A DNA stretch of 64,000 bases from Zygnema cylindricum. Its lineage: Eukaryota; Streptophyta; Zygnematophyceae; Zygnematales; Zygnemataceae. The DNA is taken from the NCBI GenBank assembly GCA_037447655.1, contig JBBHKE010002219.1, forward strand, positions 135,739 through 199,738, written 5' to 3'. A program made the translations under genes and the position numbers. Of this stretch, positions 21,623-32,972 are shown piece by piece. A model generated the notes under the pieces. The model was not told the origin of the DNA. It was given only the letters and a program-made list of their open reading frames with translations, and ran no database searches. The stretch's first letter is position 1, and each line of letters begins with the position of its first letter.

Positions 21623-22018
21623 CTAGCCACTAAAGCCACATGCCTCTCTACAAAACTTTAATTTAGGTGCAGGCAAGGGTTTAGTCATCATGTCAGCAAC
21701 CATCTCCTCATGCGGTAAATAACTGAGTTTCAGAACTCTTCCCATAACCTTCTCTCTCACAAAGTGTAGCTTGATATCAATGTGTTTGCTCGTAAAGTGA
21801 TGGCTAGGGTTAGAAGCAATAGCAATGGCAGCCTTATTGTCACACCACACTACCTGAGGTGGAGATTGCATAAACAAAAGCTCTTGAATGAGAGACTTTA
21901 CCCAAAGAAACTCTTTGACGGCTGCACTAGCCGCCATGTACTCAGCCTCCATAGTAGACTGAGCTGTCACCTTCTGAAGTTTGCTGTTCCAACAGCATAT
22001 CCCACTTCCAATCTTCAA
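21623..22018 (-). pseudogene. Copia E RNase H C-terminal part
   Basis: 131 codons: QSTMEAEYMAASAAV, VVWCDNKAAIAIASNPSHHF, KHIDIKLHFVREKV and the tail MVADMMTKPLPAPKLKF, the usual end of copia pol. It ends close to the polypurine tract. A shift near 22020-22110 separates it from RT. Confidence 0.88.
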
Positions 22019-22111
22019 AATGTATCCACTAGTAGAGCGTCAGCTTGGCATATCTCTATAGCTCGCATCGCTCCATGTCTGAATTTTTACTTCCTCTCCA
22101 CCGAGAGAGAG

Positions 22112-22708
22112 TTAGAGGTTTCGAGTTCCTGCAAGACATCGAATAACTCTCTTTGCTGCCTCCCAGTCTGACTTCTTTGGATTTTGCAAACTTTGACTTA
22201 AGGCTCCAACAGCTGCTGCAATATCCGGACGGGTACAATTCATGAAGTAGATGAGGCTTCCGACGATCTGCTTGTAAGGAATAGGGGACATAAAATCTGC
22301 CTCCCCTGACTCCAAAGAGTCATCAATCACAACCCCATAATGTGATTCTTTCCCTTCTATTTTCTGTCTGAACTCTATGGGAGTAGCACTTCCCTTTGCC
22401 TCTGACATGCCGAACCTTTCAAACATGTTTCCAATGGCTTCTTTCTGTGTCAAATAAATATGTCTTTCTTTTCTATCCCTTTCTACCTGAATTCCCAAAA
22501 TATACTTAGCCTCCCCTAAATCTTTCATTTCGAACCGGGAATTTAAAGTTGTTTTTATTTTGTTAATTTCATTAATGGATTTGCTTAGCAACAACAAATC
22601 ATCAACATAAACAGCAATATATCTCACTCGATCTTCCCCTTCCATTACATAAACTGAATGATCTGAACGGATTCTAGTAAAGCCAAGATTTAAAATCAGT
22701 AAAGCCAA
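22112..22708 (-). pseudogene. Copia E reverse transcriptase, palm to connection
   Basis: 198 codons with YVDD at 22598-22609, DLGEAKYILGIQVERDR, SPIPYKQIVGSLIYFMNCTR and the connection AAKRVIRCLAGTRNL. A local duplication around 22680-22710 (NLGFTRI / NLGFTDF) breaks the frame from the N-terminal RT part. Confidence 0.87.
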
Positions 22709-23114
22709 GATTTGTCAAAAATTCATCCAGTTTTAGGTTCCACTGTCGTGGAGCCTGCTTCAGACCATAAAGGGACTTCAACAATTTACAGACCAGATTT
22801 TCTTTACGTTTTTCTACATATCCCTCTGGTTGCTTCATATATATAACTTCCTCCAAATCCCCATGCAAGAAAGAGGTCTTCGCATCCATTTGATGCAATT
22901 CCATATCCTCTGTTGCTGCTAAAGATAAGAGAATCCTAACAGTAGGAAAAAAAACTACAGGTGAGAACGTCTCTTCATAATCAATGCCCTCTTTCTGGCT
23001 ATACCCCTTAGCAACAAGCCTTACCTTATATCTCTCAATGGTATTATCGAGATTCAGTTTTAACTTGAATACCCACTTACAACCAATCGTTTTTCGATCC
23101 GGTGGAAGTTCCAC
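22674..23114 (-). pseudogene. Copia E reverse transcriptase, N-terminal part
   Basis: 146 codons: KTIGCKWVFKLKL, RLVAKGYSQKEGIDYEETFS, MDAKTSFLHGDLEEVIYM and SLYGLKQAPRQWN, the fingers and first palm of copia RT. A stop at about 23118 separates it from the upstream linker. Confidence 0.88.
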
Positions 23115-23120
23115 AAGCTC

Positions 23121-23684
23121 TTAAGCTTGAGCCTCCATAATTGATTTTATCTCATCAATCGCCGCAGCAATCCACTGATCTTTTTCCGAAACGGAGAAAG
23201 CTTCTTGAATGGTAAGAGGCTCCCTCGTGATTGCAGAATAAGCATGATCCACTCGGTCACCTCTCAGCCAGCTGCTTTGTCTTCTTCCCCCCGGAAAATT
23301 TGAAGCGAGAATTGTTGGTCCCCGACGCAGTGTTGGAGGGAGAGGAGGAGGAGGAGGAGGAGGAGGTAGTCCGGTAGTAGTTGCAATAGTAGGTGGATCA
23401 GGCAGCCCCAAAATATGGGGTAGTTCAGATGTAGAGGAAGAAACCATTGTTTGCTTGAAAAGAATCTTCTCAATGATGACATATTCCTGCAATTTTTCTG
23501 CCTTTTCCGCCTCATTCATGCTAAAAGCATCAACAGATTGACTTTCTTCTTTGATCTGAATATTCCTAGCAATCTGAATTGTATTTTTTTGAGGATAATA
23601 CACTCTATATCCTACGGACTCATCATCATAACCCAAAAATATCCCAGGTACAGATATTTCCAGATATTCGGACTTAATTTCCAA
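23121..23684 (-). pseudogene. Copia E integrase C-terminus and linker
   Basis: 187 codons: FLGYDDESVGYRVY (integrase C-terminal GKGY-like region), then a Pro-rich low-complexity stretch (PPPPPPPLPPT near 23330-23370), SNFPGGRRQSSWLRG and SEKDQWIAAAIDEIKSIMEA leading to RT. Confidence 0.8.
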
Positions 23685-23776
23685 TTTGGAAGGTTATCCA
23701 ACATAAAACACTTACTTCCAAATACTCTAAAGTGACTAACATTTGGCTTTCTTCCTTTCCACATTTCATAAGGTGT

Positions 23777-24481
23777 TTAATCCTTCACAAATCTAGTTTC
23801 TCTTCTATTTCTAATGTAAGAAGCACACTGAAAAGCTTTCCCCCAAAATTTCGGATCTACACCTTTATCCATCAACATAGACATAGCACATTCAGTCAAG
23901 GTCCTATTCAGTCTTTCAGCCACACCATTCTGTTCCACAGTGTAAGAAAAAGTAAACTCATGAGAAATTCCATTTTCTTTCAAGTATTCAGCAAAGGCAT
24001 TTGATACATACTCTCCATCGTTGTCAGATCGCAAAGCAAGGATCAATTTTCCGTGAAGTTTCTCAGCCCAGATCCGGAAATGCTTGAAATGTGTGAAGAC
24101 CTCGCTCTTCTCCTTCATAAAGTATACTTGGCTGAACCGTGGGTGGTCATCAGTGAAGGTAACAAGGTATTTCCTTCCACCAAGGGAAAGAACTTTGGTC
24201 GGTCCCCATACATCCGAGTGGATAAGGCCGGGAAGATCCTTTGCTCGATAATCTGAAGTCTGTGGAAGGAAAAGCTTATGAAGCTTTCCTAGAGCACAAC
24301 CATCACAAACATGGGATTCCTTTTCACCAAGCTTGACACTTTCTATCATATTAGTCTTCACCATCTTTTCAAGCCTCTCATTATGAACATGCCCAAGCCT
24401 TTTATGCCACAAAACATTTTCAGAAAGGACACTGGAGTACACAAAATCAACTTTATTAACTAGGTCCATCCGATACAACAT
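23777..24481 (-). pseudogene. Copia E integrase HHCC and catalytic core
   Basis: 234 codons: HHCC (HKRLGHVHNERL, CDGCALGKLHKL), catalytic residues in HSDVWGPTKV, LRSDNDGEYVS and QNGVAERLNRTLTE (D, D, E). Complete core without stops; breaks follow at 23777 and precede at 24481. Confidence 0.9.
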
Positions 24482-24528
24482 ATTTGGGCCTCTAGTTCCC
24501 AGTAAGGCTACTCTCCCATCCTTGCTTA

Positions 24529-24990
24529 CTATCTTTCTGCCTTTGCTCTGAAGAACATCAAAACCTTTACTCTTTGCAACTGAGGTAGAAAAAAAAAAAT
24601 CTTAAATTTAGGCACATATAAAACATCATGCAAAGTTCTTTTTACAGCTTTGCCATCTATCTCACAATTCATATCTATGCTACCCTTAGCATTAGCTTCC
24701 ACCGTGGCACCACAAGCATAAAAGATTTGACAAGAAGGGATAGGTGTAATATCCTTGAAATAGGATTTGTTCCAACACATATGGGAGGAACTTCCGGAGT
24801 CCATAATCCACCGAAGATCTTTCTCTCCCTCCATCATCTTTGCCATATCAAAGATCTTGGTGTCATCAGTTTTAGGAAAACTAACAACATCTAATTTCTC
24901 CTTCTCCATCTCCTTGGTCGATTCCTCTTCCTCCACTGAAAAAAGTGCGGTTTTGCTCGGAGGTTTTGGTGTAAAGGGAGCTCCTCTCAC
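24529..24990 (-). pseudogene. Copia E aspartic protease
   Basis: 153 codons with active site WIMDSGSSSHMC, then SCQIFYACGATVEANAKGSI and VLYVPKF, the standard copia protease pattern. Frame breaks on both sides. Confidence 0.85.
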
Positions 24991-24996
24991 CTTCCA

Positions 24997-25763
24997 TCAT
25001 TTGCGATAAGAACCTGTTTCACACGCTTTTATATTCAAAGGACAAAACTTGTACAAATGACCATTATTATAGCAATAGACACACCGTTCATATTGCTGAA
25101 AATACTGATTTCCTTGAAATCTATTATCTCTATGAAACTGAGCATTGTAAGCTACAGCTCGCTTTCCAAAATTAAATGCCAGCTGATTCGCTTCTTCTTC
25201 TAACAAATACTCTATAGCTGTAGCATGATTATAGCTGAACATGCCCAAGCACCTTTATACTCACTAGGAAGCCCCGTCACTAAAATCATTGTTTGGTGAT
25301 ACTCAAGAAATGAACCACCTGAACATGCATTTTGAGCAACTAGAAGTCTAAATTTATCGCAATATTCTGCCATGCTTCCGCCTGTATACTTATATTCCCA
25401 TATCTGCCCAGCAGTTCTAATCTCATGTTGTGCATTAGCCCTAGAATATGTCATTTTCAAAGCATCCCAAATCTCTGATGCTTTAGAAGCCTGAATGTAT
25501 GGCATATGCAGCTCCTTAGATATCATTAATTTTATCAAATGAAGAGCCTGCTCATTCTTTTGATCATAGTTTACATCAGTTTCTACCATAGATCCATTAA
25601 CAACATCAAAAAGCTTCACTTGAACAAAATAAGACCTTACAAGATCTGCCCAATACAGATATTCTCTCCCATCAAAAACCAGAATTCGTGAAGGCAGGCC
25701 CGTGACCTGTTGTTCTGAGACAACAGCCGGAACCGAAGACGATGAGGATGGCGATGTAGTCAT
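24997..25763 (-). pseudogene. Copia E gag
   Basis: Two overlapping pieces. 25763-25212 starts at an ATG 56 bases inside the 5' LTR, passes through the LTR end and PBS position (SEQQVTGLPSRILVF, comparable with SEFQVMGPPSRVPIF in A) and continues as gag core (YLYWADLVRSYF, ASEIWDALKMTYSRA). After a frameshift near 25215-25245 the second piece carries the zinc knuckle CVYCYNNGHLYKFC (C-x2-C-x4-H-x4-C). Confidence 0.85.
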
Positions 25764-26547
25764 CTCGGGACCAAACCAAGCAAGAAACTTTCACAAAAAC
25801 CGGTCTGAAAAACAGCAACTTCAACAGTTGATAAAACTCAAACCAGAGACTTAATATAGCTGAAAATCTACCACAGTATAGATAGTATCAGAATGAACAC
25901 ACACACAAAATTACACGTAATTCTGCTTGCAGATCTGTGAGATATTCACAGATGAAAATGCCAAAAACAGGCTGTACAGTTTTTGACTACAAAGTGTTCA
26001 TACCTTCAAAATTATCTAAGTCCTACTAATATACACTGAAGCCTATGCTGCTGAACGTACGGAGGCATACCAGCCGTACAATAAATACTTACGGCTCGGA
26101 CCGAACAAGGTACGTCATACAAAAAGATTCCTTTACTAATCAACTAACCACACAAAGACAAAAATCTACTTAACTAGATATTTACAAAGGAGTAAGATTA
26201 TATATGCCACGACATTTGTCGTGTATGTGGTTCACACGGACCAGCATTTGTCGGCGGTCTCCCTCCGCCGCGTACATATCACATTCGGCACCGTAGACAA
26301 ATCTCCATGTGCCATTTTGTCCTCAAGTGTATCTATGCACAAACAATCAGATATTCTGGAGTGTCTTCTTTCTTGAAGTGACTTGTGTCTCGAGAGTGTA
26401 TACAAAGGTGTACTCCCTACCGATCTAGTGGAACATCAATTCTGGTGTGTAATGAAACGAACTTACAACCAAACATATGCTAAGTCGTGAAACTCTCTCT
26501 CCCTCACACTCAAGGCATAGAGAGGACTAAAGCTTTCCAAAACAACA
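25708..26547 (-). repeat. 5' LTR of copia E (840 bp)
   Basis: Ends TTTCCAAAACAACA at 26547 (plus strand) next to AGAGG. The adjoining PBS position reads GGTCACGGGCCTG on the minus strand, three transitions away from GGTTATGGGCCCA. Confidence 0.9.
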
Positions 26548-27376
26548 AGAGGTTCATATCGACCAATTTTTCTAAGTCTTATCTCTCTCTAAAACTCTAT
26601 CTACAGGTGTACAGCACCAATCATATTATACTGCCGTACACAACAAAACAGCTGCCGGTGTACTTTATGTACCGATTTTGTTTAACATGGCGTTAATGTC
26701 GACACATGTCATATCCGGATTCGGTCCCATAATCCTTGGAGATGCTGCGATCCAAAGTTAACGTGCCACGTGTCATCGGATGTGGCGATGACCACAAACC
26801 GCCGAGAATTTCTTCCGCGATCTCGTCTTTCTTTTCGGCCGTCCGATTGAATGCAGATTTCTATCGTAGCCGTCATAAATGCTTGTACAGTATTTGTTTC
26901 GTAAAAGAGACAAAATGCGCGGTACTCGTTTCTTATCTATACTGAAATCCGTACTTTTACATAACTAGATCTATGTATCCGTAAAGTTCCGTTGTTAAAT
27001 GAATTTTCCTTCGTGGCAACATTTAAAAAAATATCAAACCTATTAGTATATAACTTTTTGCCTATACTTAACGGTTAAGGCTACAGGCTACCAGCGTTCT
27101 GACGATCGACATGTACCACGATCAAATCCTAGTTCCGACATACTCCTTTTAGTAAATAAACCTACCTATCTGTAAATCAACTTATTTATTTCCCGTAAAC
27201 CTTTGGATAGCCTAGGTAGCCATGGCTCTAGCTTCCTCTCCAACTTCTCAGTGACTGCAACAAGTGTGGGAGTTGAAGAGAGAAGTTAGAGGCAAACTGC
27301 CTCGGCTTCTTTCTATTTTCCAATTTAGACCTAGAAAATAATAAAAAACCATCGATTTCTACACTCCCCTTATTTT

Positions 27377-30103
27377 CTAGTCAATCTTTAATTTCACACC
27401 AAACTTCTCCCTGCAGAAAATTAGTTTTGGGGAAGGCACAGGTTTGGTCATCATATCTGCTACAATCTCAATATCTAGTCGGTACTCCAAACTGATTATT
27501 TTGTTTTCTACTTTCTCTTTAAAAAAGCTGAGTCTAACGTCCATGAGTTTAGCTTTAAAATGATATTGAGGATTAGTAGAAATAGTGAATGCTGCCTGAT
27601 TATCACAAAAAAAATTATGCACACCACTCCAAAGGTGACCAAGCTAACCAAGCAAAGACTTGACCAACATCAATTCTTTAACAGCAGAGCAAGAGGCCAT
27701 ATACTCAGCCTCTATGGTGGACTGAGCAATAAACTTTTGTAATTTGCTACTCCAACAGCAAGCCCATCACCGACATATAATGCATATCTAGAAGTACATC
27801 TCCTCATCGGAGCATCACCATAACTGGCATCACTCCAATTAGTGATGTCAGTATTCTCCCCACCCAAATGCAACCATAGATCCCTAGTTCCTATCAAATA
27901 TCTAAGGAATCTCTTAGTTGCCTCCTTATCCTTCTTAGTGAGAGCATTTAGACTTCTAGTCAGCACTCCTACAGTTGCAGCTAAATCTGACCGGGTACAA
28001 TTCATAAAATAGATTAGGCTTCCCACTACTTGCATGTAAAGAATAGTCTGCATGAACTTTATTCTTCACGACTTAATTCCTCGTCTAAGACTATGACTCC
28101 TTCTTCCTCACTCCCCTCACTTCCCTTCTTTAACTCTAATTGAGTTGTACAACTATTAGCTTTATCCATCTGAAATTTTTCCAACATGTTCCCTATTGCT
28201 TCCTTTTGAGTCAATCTTATAATCTTTCTTTCTCGGTCTCTTTCTACTTGAATTCCCAAAATATATTTTGCTTCCCCCAAATCCTTCATTTCAAATCTCC
28301 CCTTAAGATCGGTTTTAAGTTTATTATTTTTTTTCATTGAGTTACTTAAAACAAGCAAATCATCAACATAAATTTAAATAAAAATAATACCTTCTTCATC
28401 TTCAAAACCATAGATTGAGTGATCTGAGCTGCTCCGGATATATCCCAAAGTGGTAAGAAACTCATCAAGTTTCTTATTCCACTATCGAGGCGCCTGTTTC
28501 AAATCGTAAAGGGATCTAATCAGCCGGCATACCTTACTCTCCTCTCCTTCCTCCACAAATCCTTTAGGTTGTCGCATGAAGATCTCCTCTTCCAATTCTC
28601 CATGCAAAATGGTTGTCTTGATGTCCATTTGGTGTACCTCTATGTCTTTCGCTGCTTGCACACTGAGAAGTATGTGGACAGAAGGAAATCTGGCGACCAG
28701 GGCAAAGGTTTCCTCATAGTCGATTCTTTCTTTTTGTGTAAATCCTTTTACCACTAATCGGGCTTTATAACGCTAAATGATGTTATCCGGGTTCAGTTTT
28801 AATTTGAAAACCCACTTATAACCGATTGGTTTTCGGTTAGGTGGACTGTCCACCAGCTCCCAAGTATCGGCTGCCATAATTGAGGCCATCTCCTCATTGA
28901 TGGCTGTCTTCCACGAATTCCATTCTGGACAAATCATCGCCTCTCCATAAGTTTGAGGTTCATCTTGATGAGATAGTTTAGCTACCTTGTTATTAAACCG
29001 TTTTTCTTGCAATCTTTTGTTACTTCTCCTTCCCCCTTCAAAGTCTGTGGCCGAAACAGATGGTTCTCGTGGGTTCTTTCGAACAATCTCGGCTTCTCCC
29101 CTATGCATAGATTCCGAATTAATTTCCATCACGTCTTCCGCTTCAAGTAGAGTTGTCACTGGAGTTTCCGCAGCCGAGTCCTTTTCGGTCTGATTTATAC
29201 GTGCAAGAATGTCATCTTCTCTAAAACGTGGATAGTTAGGAGACTCAAAGTCATCGAAATTTTCAAACTCAAATCTGATTTTTACTGACTTTGTATACTT
29301 CAAGGGATCCACAGACTTTCCTTCATCCATAACTACTAGATGCTTTACTAAGATTATATCTTCCCTTTTTAGATCGTAAACTCTATATCCTTAACATCCT
29401 CATCATATCCAAATAAGTATCCCGGTTTTTCTTTAGGATCTAGCTTCCAATTAGACCAATCTATATATAGACTGAATACTTAGCTGCCGAAAACCTTTAA
29501 GTGAGATAGGTTTGGTTTTCGGTCAGTCCATCTCTCATACGGTGTTTCATCTTTTATAGTTGAGGTAAAAAATCTTTTTTTGAGGTAATTAGCGCAGTTC
29601 ATAACTTCTGCCCAAAACCATTTTCCTATCTTCTTATCTGACAACATATTTCGAGCACTATCACTTAGTGTCCTATTTATTCGTTCAGTTACCCTATTCT
29701 GTTCCAGGTTTTTCTGGAACTGTCTTTTGGTGTTAAACTCCATCTTCCCTCATAATGTTCTCAAACTGGTTAGTAGTATACTCTCCACGATTGTCACTCG
29801 TTACTCTCTTGATTGGAGTTTCATGGAGTTTTTCGCTCCATGCTTTATATTATCTAAAACAATCCTGAGCTTGTGACTTGTTTTTCAAAAAATACACTCG
29901 GGAATACCGAGACCAATCATCAGTGATAGTTATCATAAATCTCTTCCCCCTGGTGAGGGCACTTTGGCAAGTCCCCAAATATCTGTGTGTACTAGATCTA
30001 TAATTTTTTCTCCCCTATACGTGGTTGTTTTGGGAAAGGGTAATCTGTCTGCTATACCTTGAGCACATCCACTACTATCACTTAAATTCTCACTCTCACT
30101 GAA
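27377..30103 (-). pseudogene. Copia D integrase - RT - RNase H, broken
   Basis: Degenerate pol closely related to A. Pieces on the minus strand: integrase core (29743-29480, with ERINRTLSD where A has ERLNRTLSD), linker (29330-28773), RT (28754-28482 and 28358-28059; YVDD codons at 28370-28359 with stops just upstream), RT connection (28053-27712) and RNase H tail (27622-27377, FCDNQAAFTIS, MVADMMTKPVPSPK with changes). At least six frame breaks or stops. Confidence 0.88.
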
Positions 30104-31288
30104 CTAAATTCCTTCCACCACTCCCATCTTTTTCATCTCTCTTAGCTTATCTAAATTCACATGCCCAAGCCTCTTATGCCACATCATTATATCATGAACA
30201 TCAACATAATAAAGTTTCTTCTTTTCATTGCTTGAAATCAGCCTAAACATCCCTTGGCTACCTTTTTCAGCGGTGAAATAAACTTCCTCCTCAAAACTAG
30301 TAGCAAAGACTCCTTTCCTATTGCTAGTATCAAAACCCTTATCATCTAATACACACGTAGAGATGAGGTTTTTGTTCAGCTCCGAAATAAACAATACATC
30401 GGAGAATGTAACAATGGATGTCTTTCCTTCTACCAACACTTTTAGATCTACCGATCCTACAAAAGTAGTAGTGACTATCCTCCCATCCCCGTACTCTATC
30501 TCTACGGTGGGAATCTTTCTTATCTTAGTGAACAGGTGTTTATCCTTACACTTGTACATAGAGGCACATAAATCTACAATCCTACCTGCTTCACCTTTCA
30601 ATCCACCGAAAGCACATTTCTGCTTTCGTGGAATTTCTACCTCATTTATCGCTTCCAACTCCTCATCCAATAGGAGCTTATCGTCCTCGTCTTCGGATTC
30701 TACCTCATGTACCTGTGTCACAAGGGCCTTTTTCTTTCCTCTCGGGGTTCCACCGGTTTGCCCCTCCTTTAACCGAAGCTCGGTTAGCTTAGTGCACTCC
30801 GCCATATAGTGCCTTGGTTTCTTACAGAAATTACATAAACCCTTGGCAGCCCTTGGTCCAAACTCATCGGTCTGATTTATCTGCTCCTCCCCTCCGTAAT
30901 TTCCGACTGGTCTCCGAGAATCCTTGTTCCTCCAGTCGGTCCCAGATGCCAAGGCTTGCCCACTCTTTCCTCCCCTTTGAATCTCAATTGTATTCTCCCG
31001 AACGAGAATCATTCCTACAACTAAGTTCCATATCCACCTTGAGTCCGACAAGTCCTGCACAAGGTTGACTATGTTCTCGAACTCATCCGGTAACTTCATC
31101 AGTAGAAAAATATTATTTTCTTTTCCAGTAAAATCTTTTCCATCTCTTTCTACCCCAATAAAAAGTGTAGCAAGCTCATTGCAAAAATCCAACATCTTTC
31201 CCCCTTTGTATATATACTCTTTAATTTTCTGATCAGCCAACTGTTGTTGCTGAATTGTACCACTTCGGTACATCTCTATGAGAGCCAT
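30104..31288 (-). pseudogene. Copia D gag core, protease and integrase start
   Basis: 394-codon stretch: MALIEMYRSGTIQQQQLADQ, a damaged knuckle CNFCKKPRHYMAEC (ligands kept, Gly to Arg), the acidic linker, a protease active site altered to IVDLCASMYKC where A has IIDSGASIHMC (catalytic Asp kept, Ser-Gly lost), then HHCC start HKRLGHVN. Runs without a break from protease into integrase, as in B. Confidence 0.85.
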
Positions 31289-31735
31289 CTAAAGATCGGA
31301 TGCCCTTTCTACCTACAAATGAAGACATGCAAGTCCTTGAATAAGATGGCGGAGGATGAAGTGCTTTGCCGCCATATTGTTAAAGTCCCAGGTATCACTA
31401 TCATTCTCCTCGTTCCTCCGAATAGATGATATGAATGCCGAACCACTTGCTATTGGTGTGGTCGTCTCCTTCTCCTTTCCTTAGTCCACCAACTCTCCTT
31501 CCTTTGTCTCCTCCGTCGAAAAAGGATCTGAATCTTTAGTGAATCTGCCTCTTGTAAACCCTAGAGGTATCCCAAGACTCAATGGACCCCTCACCCGTCC
31601 ACTCACTATTTCCCAAAACCGTTTCTCACATAGAGTTTATGTCCTCATACTTTCCCAATATATGAATCCAGTTCCATTGAATATGGGCACCATAGATGGT
31701 GGGCCCATAACGTGCAACTCTGAGACATCCATAGG
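31289..31735 (-). pseudogene. Copia D gag N-terminal part
   Basis: Begins with an ATG inside the 5' LTR (31732, MDVSELHVMGPPSMVPIF) and is readable in gag frame with several stop codons, including TAG before the MALIEMYRSG segment at about 31290. Confidence 0.75.
31700..31712 (-). promoter_or_regulatory. Primer-binding site of copia D
   Basis: Minus-strand CGTTATGGGCCCA: one mismatch at its first base to the A/B/C site, otherwise the same half-tRNA initiator-Met complement. Confidence 0.75.
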
Positions 31736-31748
31736 ATCTCAGAGTAAG

Positions 31749-32972
31749 TGAAATTCTATAGGCTCCATTTCCCACAAAATCGCAGATCCAAAAGAAGATA
31801 ATCTAGATAGTGCCAACCCCAAGTTGATATAAACCCAAATGAATGATCCCTTGACAATTAGAACCCCAATACACCTTCACCCTTGTGAAGAGAAGACCTT
31901 CGGTGTGCTCAATTCCACCACAGAATGCAAAGCTTAAATATGTGTTTTACACAATATTCCCCACTTTGACTTTCCCACTGAATAAGTGCCACCCTCGCAC
32001 GCAAAGACCTAACCGACTACTAATTTGTGTAGCTTGGACTCCCGTGAGTCCGCCTGAAAAAGAATCACTGAATTTGCTCACTCGAGCATTAAGTTATGGC
32101 TGGTCAATGATGACCTTTATAGTTACAAGCTCTCTTAGAGAGAGGTACCTAAATATCACTAAGTCTTGGTCTGCCTACACACGACTACCTACTACTAAAC
32201 CCTAGTCCAATAAGAACACTATGTAGTACAAGAAGGTACAATGGGAGATGTACTTATTGTACAGCCATTGTAGAACATGGTCTACAAAGTGACACGTGTC
32301 AAATCGGGAGCCATGGTTCTTCCTCCCATCTTCTCCAGTATCAAATAATGTGACGCCACGTGGCACCGCGTGATGCTATCTTCGAATGCCGCCAAAAGCT
32401 CACTTTGCGTGGCGGCTACAATGGCGGTCGTTCGATAAAAACATATTTTACACGGTTCAGATTTACGTAGATGCATGAATTGTTCCTCTTCGTTAGACTG
32501 GTGTTAATTAGCTGTCACGTTAATGTTTATAAATCTTTGAAACCCGTCATGTTTTGTTAATGCCTTATTGGATAAGGCATACCTCTACAAATATTTCCAC
32601 AGACCTTGGTTCAAATCTGGTCTAGAGCAGCTTTTGGTTATTTGTTAGTTGTTTAGAATTCTCTACTTGTACATTTATAGATACCTATTGTACACTACGC
32701 ATTTCATCGTTGACTCTAAGCTATAGGCTAAAGCTAACGGCTATTAAGGACGGAAGGTACCAAGAACAATTCCTGATTCTAACAGTCCTCTTTTGGTACA
32801 AACTACAAATTAGCCTCTCCACTTTATACAGCCATGGCTCTAGCTCTCTCTGGAATTCAATGATGCAACAAGTATAAGGACAAGAGAGAGTTGAGCGAGA
32901 AGCAGGCTGCCTTTGCTGACTTACTCTATTTATTTTTCCAATACAGACCTAAAAAATACATAATTTTCAACT
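31749..32972 (-). repeat. Solo copia LTR F (1224 bp) in the LTR of D
   Basis: Flanked by GTAAG at 31744-31748 and 32973-32977. Same overall layout as LTRs C, G and H, but the outer end is CAACT instead of CAACA. It is longer because of an extra tRNA-like segment (32555-32632) upstream of the usual one (about 32712-32790). A solo LTR results from recombination between the two LTRs of a full element. Confidence 0.88.
32555..32632 (+). other. tRNA-Arg-like sequence in solo LTR F
   Basis: Plus strand, antisense to the LTR. GCCTTATTGGATAAGGCAT resembles the D-arm/A-box of eukaryotic tRNA-Arg (GGCCTAATGGATAAGGC), and GGTTCAAATCT (32608-32618) is a B-box, about 45 bases downstream as in real tRNAs. 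The acceptor and anticodon stems do not fold convincingly, so I read it as a tRNA-derived relic, not a gene. Confidence 0.5.

Larger units (their letters stand above)
20761..26547 (-). mobile_element. Ty1/copia retrotransposon E (different family, in the LTR of D)
   Basis: 5787-bp minus-strand copia flanked by AGAGG. LTRs 20761-21599 (839 bp) and 25708-26547 (840 bp) have long inverted ends, TGTTGTTTTGGAAA...TTTCCAAAACA. PPT at 21611-21600. All copia domains are present in order, but the polyprotein is broken into at least six pieces. LTR and protein sequences are clearly distinct from A-D. Confidence 0.94.
20508..27363 (-). repeat. 3' LTR of copia D, interrupted by copia E
   Basis: Begins TGCAACTCTGAGAC (plus strand) and ends CGATTTCTACA. 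Copia E with its duplication AGAGG occupies 20761-26552. B-box hairpin at about 27067-27141. About 300 bases (26809-27105) look identical to the other D LTR (33457-33750), although neighbouring parts differ visibly. Confidence 0.88.
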
